A DNA stretch of 32,910 nucleotides from Deltaproteobacteria bacterium. GTDB taxonomy: Bacteria > Desulfobacterota > Binatia > UBA9968. A model generated the notes under the pieces. That model did not search any database. It was not told the origin of the DNA and saw nothing but the letters and a program-made list of their open reading frames with translations. The stretch lies in assembly GCA_009692615.1 (NCBI GenBank), contig SHYW01000052.1, forward strand, positions 1-32,910, given 5' to 3'. Positions within the stretch are counted from its first letter, which is position 1. The number at the start of each line of letters is the position of its first letter. The translations under genes were made by a program, and so were the position numbers. This document shows, piece by piece, positions 24,918 to 32,910 of the stretch.

Positions 24918-25295
24918 TCAATTTGATTTGGCTTCAAATTCGGGCGCCGACAAGGGCTTATCGCTCAAACCGCTACTACGGTTGGCGCGGGACTCGCTTT
25001 TGGGAAAGAGGTAGACAACGTCGCCGGGTCGGACCAGGTTCAACTCTTCGCGGGCAAGCTTTTCCAGATGCTGGTCGTCGTGGCGGATGCGCGCGATGCG
25101 CTGGCGCAACGCTTCATTTTCTTTTTGCATGCGGTAATTCTGCTCGTCGAGTTGGGCCTTTTCGCCGTGGAGGCGCCAAAGATGGAGCGCGCCGCGCTCG
25201 CCGATGATGGTCACGAGAGCCACCGCCAGGATCAGCGATCCGAGCAAGTAGAGCAACCATCCTGTAGGCAGACGTAAGTGAAAACGAATTGGCAT
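24918..25295 (-). CDS. ftsB: FtsB/DivIC-like septum formation initiator
   Basis: A 125-residue bitopic protein with a short cytoplasmic start, a transmembrane helix at about 12-32 (WLLYLLGSLILAVALVTI) and a coiled coil at about 42-82 (GEKAQLDEQNYRMQKENEAL), then the conserved AREELNLVRPGDVVYLFP that ends the FtsB core. FtsB joins FtsL and FtsQ in the divisome and helps activate septal wall synthesis. A polar tail of about 25 residues follows. I chose the ATG at 25295; the frame runs further upstream to include promoter sequence. ftsB is often beside eno, but here the two are divergent. Confidence 0.85.
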   Translation of the reverse strand: MPIRFHLRLPTGWLLYLLGSLILAVALVTIIGERGALHLWRLHGEKAQLDEQNYRMQKENEALRQRIARIRHDDQHLEKLAREELNLVRPGDVVYLFPKSESRANRSSGLSDKPLSAPEFEAKSN

Positions 25296-25307
25296 GACGA
25301 CGAAAGT

Positions 25308-25335
25308 AATATAACATACCAAAAAAATTTGTCGC
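25308..25335 (-). promoter_or_regulatory. Putative promoter of ftsB
   Basis: On the minus strand GCGACA (25330-25335), 16 bp, TATATT (25308-25313). Transcription would start only about 5 nt before the ATG, so the mRNA may be nearly leaderless. The same AT-rich intergenic stretch must hold the eno promoter. Confidence 0.35.
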
Positions 25336-25340
25336 GCTGA

Positions 25341-27336
<1,996 letters not shown>

Positions 27337-27423
27337 TGGGCGACGGCTAAGATCGGTTGAGGGCGCCGAATCTTTAGCGTTTGGGTCAAGTTTTATGGTT
27401 ATTCAGCGGTGCGCGGATAATCC

Positions 27424-27441
27424 GGCAAGATTTGTCTTGCC
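27424..27441. other. Hairpin GGCAAGA-tttg-TCTTGCC
   Basis: A perfect 7-bp stem with a 4-nt loop in the 178-bp gap between nth and the PilZ gene. No T-run follows, so it is at best a weak terminator or mRNA-stabilising hairpin. The rest of the gap shows nothing I can name. Confidence 0.35.
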
Positions 27442-27514
27442 ACTGTCGCGTCGGAAAATTACAATGCGGTTCTGACCCATGACTGGACTAGCATGAACGG
27501 CGGAAGGTAACTGA

Positions 27515-28015
27515 ATGGCGCAAGTGAAATGTCCCAACTGTTCGCGGCAATTTGTTCGGCGCGTGTCGATTGTCGGCTCGGCCGAAACGTTGCTTGGGGT
27601 TTTCTTTATCTACCCGTTTCGCTGCCAGCTCTGCGGCGTGCGTTTCCGCATGCCGCAGTGGGGTGTGCGCTATGTTCGCGTGCCGGAAGACAAGCGCGAA
27701 TATGATCGTCTGACGACCAGTTTCCCTTTGATCTTTCACGCCAACAATATGACCGGCCAAGGCTTGTCGATGGAAGTTTCCATGGGCGGCTGCAGCTTCA
27801 GCTCGACGATGCAGCTGGCGAGCGGTACGGTTTTGCAAATGTCGCTGCAGGTGGCCGACTCGGTGAGCCCCATCGTCGTCGACGCCGCGGTTGTGTGCTA
27901 TACGCGCGAGCGCTTGATCGGCGTCGAGTTTCTCCAATGGCAGGAAAGCGAGCGGGATCGTTTGCAGCTTTTCGTGCGCGGCCTGCTGATCAGCCAACAA
28001 CAGCGCGCGGCTTAA
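27515..28015 (+). CDS. Zinc-ribbon PilZ-domain protein
   Basis: A 166-residue protein. The N-terminus has two CxxC pairs (C6/C9 and C37/C40) around a hydrophobic stretch, most likely a zinc ribbon. A PilZ domain follows, with the RxxxR cyclic-di-GMP motif at R61-R65 (KREYDRL) and the second motif EVSMGG (87-92), where the usual D/N is glutamate. PilZ proteins bind cyclic-di-GMP and control motility, polysaccharide or other surface functions; binding here is plausible but not certain because of the E. Monocistronic, converging on the TRAP permease gene (13-nt gap). Confidence 0.8.
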   Translation: MAQVKCPNCSRQFVRRVSIVGSAETLLGVFFIYPFRCQLCGVRFRMPQWGVRYVRVPEDKREYDRLTTSFPLIFHANNMTGQGLSMEVSMGGCSFSSTMQLASGTVLQMSLQVADSVSPIVVDAAVVCYTRERLIGVEFLQWQESERDRLQLFVRGLLISQQQRAA

Positions 28016-28028
28016 TCTTCCGATCCAA

Positions 28029-29960
28029 TCAATTCGGCGCTAATTCTCGGCGCCGGTACTGGAGCGCGGCGGCGACGGCAAATAGGCCGATGCCGATCAT
28101 ATCCTCGAGCAAACTCGGATAGACCAGCACCAACCCCGCGGCGATCAGCAGCAATCTTTCGATTTTTGTCGTTGCCACTTTCAACCAACCGGTAAAGCCC
28201 GCCGCCAATGCGACCAAGCCGATGGCGGCGGTGGTCGTGGTCCAGATAATATTTTCCCAATTACCTTTGAGCAGCAGGCCGACGCCGTCGGGATGGAGGG
28301 TGAACATGAACGGCACTAAGAACGCCGGCAGAGTGTATTTCCACGCCATCATCGTCGTCTTATACGGATTGCCTCCCGTGATCGCCGCGGCGGCGAAGGG
28401 CGCCAGCGCGGTGGGCGGCGAGACTTCGGAGAGCACGGCGTAATAAAAAATAAACATGTGGGCGGCGTATTCCGGAATGCCCAGCTTGATCATCGCCGGC
28501 GCGGTGATGACCGCGGCGATGATGTAAGAGGCCGTGACCGGCACGGCGAGGCCCAAAACCCACAGCGCCAACGCGGTGTAGAGCACGGTGAGAAATAAAT
28601 TGTTGCCGGCGAGGGAGAGAATGATCAGGGAAAATTTCAAGCCGAGACCGGTAAGCGTGACCACGCCGACGATGATGCCGGCGGTCGCGCAGGTCGACGC
28701 CACCGACAAGACATCCAACGTGCCTTTCTCCAACATCTGCCACAAGCGCGTCGGCGAAAGCGCGGTGTCGCGGCGCAAATAACTCAATGCCACGCTGACC
28801 AAGCAGGCATAGGCAACCGACAAGATCGCCGTATAGCCCCACATCATGAAGCCAACGATGGCGAACAACGAGATGAAATGAAAACCGTATTTGCGCGTCA
28901 AGCTCCAGCAGTTGTCGCCCTCGACCTGGATCGGCTTGGCGCCGAATTTTCGCGCGTCGAGCTCGACCATGGCGAAGATCGACCAGTAGTAAAGCAGCGT
29001 CGGGATCGTCGCCATGGCGAGCACTTCGAGATAGGACACTTTTAAAAACTCAGCGATCAAAAATGCCGCGGCGCCGAGCACCGGCGGCGAGATGATCGCG
29101 CCGATGCCGCCGGCGGCGAGCAAACCGCCGGCGGATTCTTTATCGTAGCCGGCTTTGGCGAGCAGCGGCCAGGCCACCGAGCTTAGGGTTACCGTAGTGG
29201 CGACGCCGGAACCCGACGGACCGCCGAGTAGAAATGACGCCAGCGTCACCGTTCGTCCCGCTGCCGCCGGTTTGCCGCCGGTGGCGGCCAATGAAAAATT
29301 TACGTAGAACTCGCCGGCTTTGGAAAATTCCAAAACCGCACCGTAGATGGTAAACAAAATAATAAATGTCGCGGCGACGTCCAGCGGCACGCCGAAAATT
29401 CCTTCGAGCGTGACATACATGTGGCCGACCAAGCGATCGAGTTGATAACCTTGATGGGTCCAGGGCGGCGGCAAGTAGGCGCCGAAACTGGCGTAGGCGA
29501 GAAAACTCAAGGCGACCAGCGGGAGTATCCAGCCAGTTGTGCGCCGCGTCGCTTCGAGCACCAGCAGCATGGTCAGAGCGCCGAAAATTTGATCCCGCGG
29601 CGTCGGCAATGCGGCGCGATAGATGAACTCTTCAAAATCCCACAGCGGATAGCCCACCGCGGCGATGCTGGCGGCGACCAACAGCCAATCGTGCCATGGC
29701 ACGCCGCCATGTTGACCCTTGGCGCGCGCCGGATAAATCAGAAACGACAGCACCAGCGCCAGGCCGAGAAATACCAAGCGTAGTACCTGGGCGGTGACCG
29801 ACACCCAGGCCCAGTAAAGAAATAGTAAAGAGGTGAGGACGGCGAGAGTCGAAGTGATTTTACCGGCGACGCCTTTGAGTTGGCGGCGCGGCCCTTCTTC
29901 TTCCTGAACGAATTGCTGGGTCGCTTCGAGACGGGCGGGATCGATGCTGTCTTCACTCAT
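28029..29960 (-). CDS. TRAP transporter fused permease (DctQ-DctM type, TAXI-associated)
   Basis: A 643-residue, very hydrophobic inner-membrane protein: a small N-terminal set of helices (DctQ-like) fused to the large DctM-type permease, as usual for TAXI-type TRAP systems. Typical segments are GVPLDVAATFIILFTIYGAVL, LLGGPSGSGVATTVTLSSV, AGGIGAIISPPVLGAAAF and the second-half YAVLSEVSPPTALAPFAAAAI. TRAP systems use an ion gradient to import organic acids delivered by a periplasmic receptor. The ATG at 29960 overlaps the DUF1850 stop by 8 nt (ATGAGTGA); the frame extends upstream but only through the DUF1850 gene. Receptor and accessory genes lie directly upstream. Confidence 0.94.
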   Translation of the reverse strand: MSEDSIDPARLEATQQFVQEEEGPRRQLKGVAGKITSTLAVLTSLLFLYWAWVSVTAQVLRLVFLGLALVLSFLIYPARAKGQHGGVPWHDWLLVAASIAAVGYPLWDFEEFIYRAALPTPRDQIFGALTMLLVLEATRRTTGWILPLVALSFLAYASFGAYLPPPWTHQGYQLDRLVGHMYVTLEGIFGVPLDVAATFIILFTIYGAVLEFSKAGEFYVNFSLAATGGKPAAAGRTVTLASFLLGGPSGSGVATTVTLSSVAWPLLAKAGYDKESAGGLLAAGGIGAIISPPVLGAAAFLIAEFLKVSYLEVLAMATIPTLLYYWSIFAMVELDARKFGAKPIQVEGDNCWSLTRKYGFHFISLFAIVGFMMWGYTAILSVAYACLVSVALSYLRRDTALSPTRLWQMLEKGTLDVLSVASTCATAGIIVGVVTLTGLGLKFSLIILSLAGNNLFLTVLYTALALWVLGLAVPVTASYIIAAVITAPAMIKLGIPEYAAHMFIFYYAVLSEVSPPTALAPFAAAAITGGNPYKTTMMAWKYTLPAFLVPFMFTLHPDGVGLLLKGNWENIIWTTTTAAIGLVALAAGFTGWLKVATTKIERLLLIAAGLVLVYPSLLEDMIGIGLFAVAAALQYRRRELAPN

Positions 29961-30591
29961 AGCGGTGATCGTTGCATGGGCCGACGGTAATTCGATACGC
30001 GCGGTCGGGCGGTAGATTGAATGTTTCGCCTTCGACGCCCAGAGACATCGCCGCATCGGCGCTCAGGTTCAATTTCAACTCCGGCAAAAATGCCGGCGCC
30101 GGCGTGACGATCCATGCGCCGTTGTCACGCGTCGCCGCTTCATGGCCGTAAAAATCCACCAAGCGCGCTTCGCTGTAGCGCAGTTGGTTGAGTTCGAAAC
30201 CGTTGGCGCGAATTAAAAAGACTTCTTCGACTTGGCTGGCGTAGATCGAGTGGCGAAAACTTACCTGCAAGATGCTGCCGACGCGCATTGGTATTTTACG
30301 ATGGAAGTCTTGGTCATTCGTCACTTCGATGCACAATGGCTGGGCTTGGGTCAGCTTCCCCCTTTGAAAAAGGGGGGCCGAGGGGGATTTTCTTTGGCCG
30401 AGTTGCGCAGTTGCCGCTGGAGAAAATCCCCCCGTTCCGCCCTTTTTCAAAGGGGGGGCAAGAGATGCAAAGAATTCGCTGGGGTCGCCGCCATTGTCGG
30501 GCCCGGCGCTTACTGGATTGATGATCGTAACTACGGCTGCGCAGACCAAACCGGTTATGAGACTGGGTAAATTATTTTTCAACGAAATCAT
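29953..30591 (-). CDS. DUF1850 protein with an in-frame palindromic-repeat insertion
   Basis: A 212-residue exported protein. DUF1850 proteins commonly accompany TAXI-TRAP permeases; their role is unknown. A signal peptide is visible (hydrophobic stretch about 9-27, likely cleavage at PVSA-G near 29). The DUF1850 core starts at LCIEV (about 86) and includes SFRHSIYASQVEEVFLI and LRYSEARLVDFYG. Between them, residues about 44-79 (PPLKKGGTGGFSP ... KSPSAPLFQRGK) are translated from a palindromic DNA repeat, not from the family's own sequence. The insertion is in frame and lies between the signal peptide and the fold, where it should be tolerated. The start overlaps the TAXI stop by 4 nt. Confidence 0.85.
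   Translation of the reverse strand: MISLKNNLPSLITGLVCAAVVTIINPVSAGPDNGGDPSEFFASLAPPLKKGGTGGFSPAATAQLGQRKSPSAPLFQRGKLTQAQPLCIEVTNDQDFHRKIPMRVGSILQVSFRHSIYASQVEEVFLIRANGFELNQLRYSEARLVDFYGHEAATRDNGAWIVTPAPAFLPELKLNLSADAAMSLGVEGETFNLPPDRAYRITVGPCNDHRYE
30355..30462. repeat. Palindromic (MITE/REP-like) element inside the DUF1850 gene
   Basis: About 108 bp. The left arm 30355-30394 (CCCCCTTTGAAAAAGGGG then GAGGGGGATTTTCT) and the right arm 30419-30462 are near-perfect inverted copies around a roughly 24-bp centre. The length is a multiple of three, so the host frame survives. Similar CCCCTTTGAAAAAGGGG palindromes are, to my knowledge, scattered through many unrelated bacterial genomes. The exact ends and any target-site duplication are not clear. 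Confidence 0.8.
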
Positions 30592-31574
30592 TTCGCCGCC
30601 GTCGGCACGCGCACGCCTTTTTCTTTGTAGTAGCGCAGCGCGCCGGGATGAAACGGGATCGGCGAGCCGACCACGGCATTTTTCAAATTAATTTCGACGG
30701 CGGCTTTGTGCACGGCAACCAGCTCGGATGTGTTTTCGAGAAACAATTTGGTGATTTGGTAGGCGAGGTTCTCGTCTAGTTTCTCGTTGGCGATGAGCAA
30801 GTTGGTCGCCGCTGCCACCGGGATATCTTCGTCGATGCCTTTGTAAGTGCCCTTGGGAATGTTGCTGACGTAATAGAGCGGGCCGTACTTGCCGACCATT
30901 TTCGCCACCGCGTCGCCGTGCGGGATCATGGTGATTTTAATTCCCGGCGTGGCGGCGAGGTCGAGCACCGCGGCGGTGGGCAAGCCGCCGTCCCAGAAAA
31001 AGGCGTCGATCTTGCGGTCTTTCAGTGCGCCCGCCGATTCGCCGGCGCCGAGACGCTCTTGGCTTCTCAAATCTTTAGGCGTCAGGCCGTAGGCTTCGAG
31101 CACGCGCAGCCCTTTCACTTCCACGCCTGAGCCAGGCGCGCCGGTGGAAACCCGCTTGCCCTTGAGATCGGCGACGCTCTTGATGCCGCCGCCGTCGACG
31201 GCGACGATGTGCATGTAATTGCCGTAGAGCGCCATGAGCGCGCGGATGTTGGCTTTGTCGGGCAGCCCTTTGAGCAGGCCGCTGAAGCCATCCCAAGCGG
31301 TGTCGGGAAGAGAAAATGCTAAGCCGACGCGATTGCCGTGCAGCAGCTTCACATTATCCACCGACGCGGTGGTGACTTCCGCGGTCGCTTCGGTGTTGGG
31401 AATCATTTTCGAAATCAGCGCCGCCATGCCGCCGCCGAGCGGATAATAAACCCCGCCGGTACCGCCGGTGGCGATGGACAAGCGGGTTTTGACCTGCGCG
31501 CCGGCTATTCGAGGAAGCGGCATGAGCGCGACGATGATCGCGCTTATAAAAAATAAAAAATGTTTCCTAGTCAT
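30588..31574 (-). CDS. TAXI-family TRAP transporter solute receptor
   Basis: A 328-residue periplasmic binding protein that captures the substrate for the TRAP permease. The signal peptide is MTRKHFLFFISAIIVALMPLPRIAGA, with cleavage before QVKT. The mature start LSIATGGTGGVYYPLGGGMA is the TAXI hallmark, followed by VTTASVDNVKLL, DLKGKRVSTGAPGSG and FFWDGGLPTAAVLDL. The frame is open to a GTG at 31628 that overlaps the preceding stop by 4 nt (GTGA), which would add 18 residues; ATG 31574 gives the cleaner signal peptide. TAXI ligands are mostly carboxylates or amino acids such as glutamate; the substrate here cannot be read. Confidence 0.92.
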   Translation of the reverse strand: MTRKHFLFFISAIIVALMPLPRIAGAQVKTRLSIATGGTGGVYYPLGGGMAALISKMIPNTEATAEVTTASVDNVKLLHGNRVGLAFSLPDTAWDGFSGLLKGLPDKANIRALMALYGNYMHIVAVDGGGIKSVADLKGKRVSTGAPGSGVEVKGLRVLEAYGLTPKDLRSQERLGAGESAGALKDRKIDAFFWDGGLPTAAVLDLAATPGIKITMIPHGDAVAKMVGKYGPLYYVSNIPKGTYKGIDEDIPVAAATNLLIANEKLDENLAYQITKLFLENTSELVAVHKAAVEINLKNAVVGSPIPFHPGALRYYKEKGVRVPTAAK

Positions 31575-31624
31575 TTGGCTTCTGCTCTTTCTGAGTGGCG
31601 CGATTCGGGAGTTGCGAACCGGCG

Positions 31625-32593
31625 TCACATCTTGCGCATGGCAATTACGTAGTAGGGAACAAAGCCGGTGCCGGCGTCGACTTCCAAGCGCTCTTCAAAG
31701 CCGTCGGCGGTGGGCTGGAGAATTTTTCGCGCCCGTTGCCCCTGGCTGGCGTGGCCTGGCGGCAAGTCGGCGAATTCTAGTTTGCTTTGATTGCGCGCGA
31801 TGGCGTATTCGCGCACGGTGCCGCCGTCTGTGTAGGCGTGAGCGGTGATCGTTCCCGCCGGTTCGGCGCCGACGATGACCAAGGCTTTGTGTACATCCTT
31901 GCGGCCGTCGGCCAACGGATAGGTGGCGTTCATGCGCAGAGAGATAAAACGGCCACCGGCTTCGAAACTGCCGACGACTTCTTTTTGAAAGACGTAATCG
32001 GTCATGGCGTACTTGCCCTCGCCGCGAAAATGGCCGACGAGAAATTCCAACGGCTGCACATGGGCGCTCGGTTTGCCGTGATCGTGCACCGGATCGAAAC
32101 GAAACTTTTCCGCCGCGCCGCTGTCGACGAGCAAGGTGCCGGCTTGCGCCGCCGCTTTCGCGTATTGAATCACGGCGCGCCAAGCGTCTTCGTTGGCGAC
32201 TTCGGCGAACATTTCTTGCCGGTCGCCGATGCGCAGCGACAGCACCGGAGCCTGTTTGCAAGGGCCTTGGCAGCCGGTCTTTGAAATCGGCGCGCCGATA
32301 TCGGCGCTCAGCCGCGCGAGTTCGCGATCCGACATGTCGAAGTCGATTTTGTTGTAACAGGGCTGGGCGGAGCAGAGAAAAAGACAGTTGGAAGCCTCGA
32401 AGTAAGCTGCTTTGGCGCGATCAAGCGCGCCCAACAGCTCGTCATCGGATGGATCGAGACGCCGAAGATGCAGAAAGTGACGCAGTTGGGCGAGCCCAGC
32501 TTCGGTCCAGGCGCCCTCCGTCTTAACCACGAATCCCGAGGCGTGGATCGCGAGTTCGGATTCTGTTTGTAGCTCTGCCGTCGTTCGTCGCAC
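31625..32593 (-). CDS. Fusion of thioredoxin-like [2Fe-2S] ferredoxin and DUF1579-like beta-barrel
   Basis: A 322-residue protein, apparently cytoplasmic (no signal peptide). Residues about 65-150 look like a thioredoxin-fold [2Fe-2S] ferredoxin: C74-x4-C79, then C108-x3-C112 in TGCQGPCKQAPVL, with ELARLSADIG between; C70 is an extra cysteine. Residues about 180-322 start with LEFLVGHFRGEGKY and continue as a beta-strand-rich domain resembling DUF1579 or the lipocalin/nitrobindin-like barrels, ending FVPYYVIAMRKM. The first 60 residues are not recognised. GTG at 32593 is supported by AGGGGAG 6 nt upstream. First gene of the TAXI-TRAP run, so it may sense or process the imported compound; that is inference. 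Confidence 0.75.
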   Translation of the reverse strand: MRRTTAELQTESELAIHASGFVVKTEGAWTEAGLAQLRHFLHLRRLDPSDDELLGALDRAKAAYFEASNCLFLCSAQPCYNKIDFDMSDRELARLSADIGAPISKTGCQGPCKQAPVLSLRIGDRQEMFAEVANEDAWRAVIQYAKAAAQAGTLLVDSGAAEKFRFDPVHDHGKPSAHVQPLEFLVGHFRGEGKYAMTDYVFQKEVVGSFEAGGRFISLRMNATYPLADGRKDVHKALVIVGAEPAGTITAHAYTDGGTVREYAIARNQSKLEFADLPPGHASQGQRARKILQPTADGFEERLEVDAGTGFVPYYVIAMRKM

Positions 32594-32616
32594 CGTTTAC
32601 TCCCCTATCAGGGAAT

Positions 32617-32646
32617 AACTTACTGTGAAGGACGTGAGGGCGTCAA
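32617..32646 (-). promoter_or_regulatory. Weak putative promoter of the ferredoxin-TAXI-TRAP operon
   Basis: On the minus strand TTGACG (32641-32646), 18 bp, TAAGTT (32617-32622), about 24 nt before the GTG start. The matches are modest; the nearby IS end may also affect expression. Confidence 0.25.
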
Positions 32647-32677
32647 GGAATTAATCCTGACTTGTTGTAGCAAAGTG

Positions 32678-32910
32678 ATTATGTCAGGGGTTAACGGCAA
32701 CGTAATTATGTCAGGGTGGAAGGATGACAACCCTGACAATGAAAGACGAGAAACGACTAGACGTATAAATCGCGGGCGTAAAGTGTACCACTGAACCGGC
32801 AAAGATCTGGCAGAAAATGGCGGGTCAAAAGTGTACCGGTCCTGTAGGCTGTCTCGATGTTATTGAATGGCATCGGGAGGCTGGAAGGATGTTCACAGTG
32901 GAGCTTTATG
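32678..32910 (+). mobile_element. Left end of an IS21-family insertion sequence (boundary uncertain)
   Basis: No gene fills 32594-32888. Short direct repeats occur here: ATTATGTCAGGG at 32678-32689 and 32705-32716, a shorter inverted partner ACCCTGACAAT near 32730-32740, and AAAGTGTACC at 32780-32789 and 32828-32837. Multiple short repeats just inside the end and a following istA are the layout of IS21-type elements. The two repeat types may mark one end or two nested ends. The right end lies outside the window. Confidence 0.5.
32889..32910 (+). CDS. istA: IS21-type transposase IstA, first codons only
   Basis: The last 22 bases read ATG then F-T-V-E-L-Y, a common start of IS21-family IstA transposases. 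GGGAGG lies 8 nt upstream of the ATG. Only seven codons are visible, so the call rests on that start, the ribosome site and the repeat-rich leader. Confidence 0.55.

Noticed and set aside
30232-30570. Plus-strand frame with an LPPLKKGGRGGFSL segment opposite DUF1850
   Set aside because: It arises because the palindromic element is open on both strands; the DUF1850 signal peptide and core are on the minus strand.

Overview
The window is GC-rich, densely packed chromosomal DNA from a Gram-negative bacterium. A lipid A-type acyltransferase homologue, a SurA-like periplasmic chaperone and tripartite TRAP-TAXI uptake genes imply an outer membrane and periplasm. The gene mix (UbiD-type decarboxylase, CoA ligase, crotonase, TAXI transporter, Mfd/SurA/PdxA/UvrA run, several kinds of small palindromic repeat) resembles uncultured lineages formerly grouped with the Deltaproteobacteria (Desulfobacterota, Binatia, Tectomicrobia/Rokubacteria-like). 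That placement is an inference from gene content only; no rRNA or tRNA gene was seen.

Layout. (1) 1-4.8 kb, minus strand: a putative catabolic run with a prenylated-FMN (UbiD-family) decarboxylase, a crotonase, a benzoate-CoA-ligase-like acyl-CoA ligase, and the start of an amidohydrolase cut by the window edge. A divergent MFS transporter (4.9-6.2 kb) shares its promoter region, which carries a palindrome. (2) 6.2-16.6 kb, plus strand: DUF309 protein, mfd, a SurA-like parvulin chaperone, pdxA, a phosphomannomutase/phosphoglucomutase and uvrA. Most junctions overlap by 1-4 nt. The UvrA is about 100 residues short because its insertion domain is missing. (3) 16.7-22 kb, plus strand: an iron-sulfur cluster block with iscS, an A-type carrier, sufB without sufC/sufD, a second cysteine desulfurase, an IscR-like Rrf2 regulator and an unrecognised protein. 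A strong match to an IscR type-1 operator sits on the promoter. (4) 22.1-28 kb, mixed strands: a lipid A-type acyltransferase homologue lacking the usual acidic catalytic residue, a two-gene TPP decarboxylase of the ComDE type, a GcvH-like protein lacking the lipoyl lysine, ftsB, eno, nth and a zinc-ribbon PilZ protein. (5) 28-32.6 kb, minus strand: a TRAP-TAXI system (fused permease, DUF1850 protein, TAXI receptor) headed by an unusual fusion of a thioredoxin-like [2Fe-2S] ferredoxin to a DUF1579-like beta-barrel. The DUF1850 gene carries a roughly 108-bp palindromic repeat inside its reading frame. (6) 32.68-32.91 kb: short-repeat-rich DNA and the first seven codons of an IS21-type istA, that is, the left end of an insertion sequence.

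How the parts work together. The left block and the TRAP-TAXI block look like uptake and CoA-dependent breakdown of (probably aromatic) acids. The central blocks are housekeeping: repair, outer-membrane protein folding, vitamin B6, sugar phosphate and Fe-S metabolism. The most notable points are the hybrid ISC/SUF cluster with its predicted self-regulation, several conserved proteins missing one key residue or domain (UvrA, GcvH-like, acyltransferase), the ferredoxin fusion ahead of the transporter, and the palindromic element inside a coding sequence.
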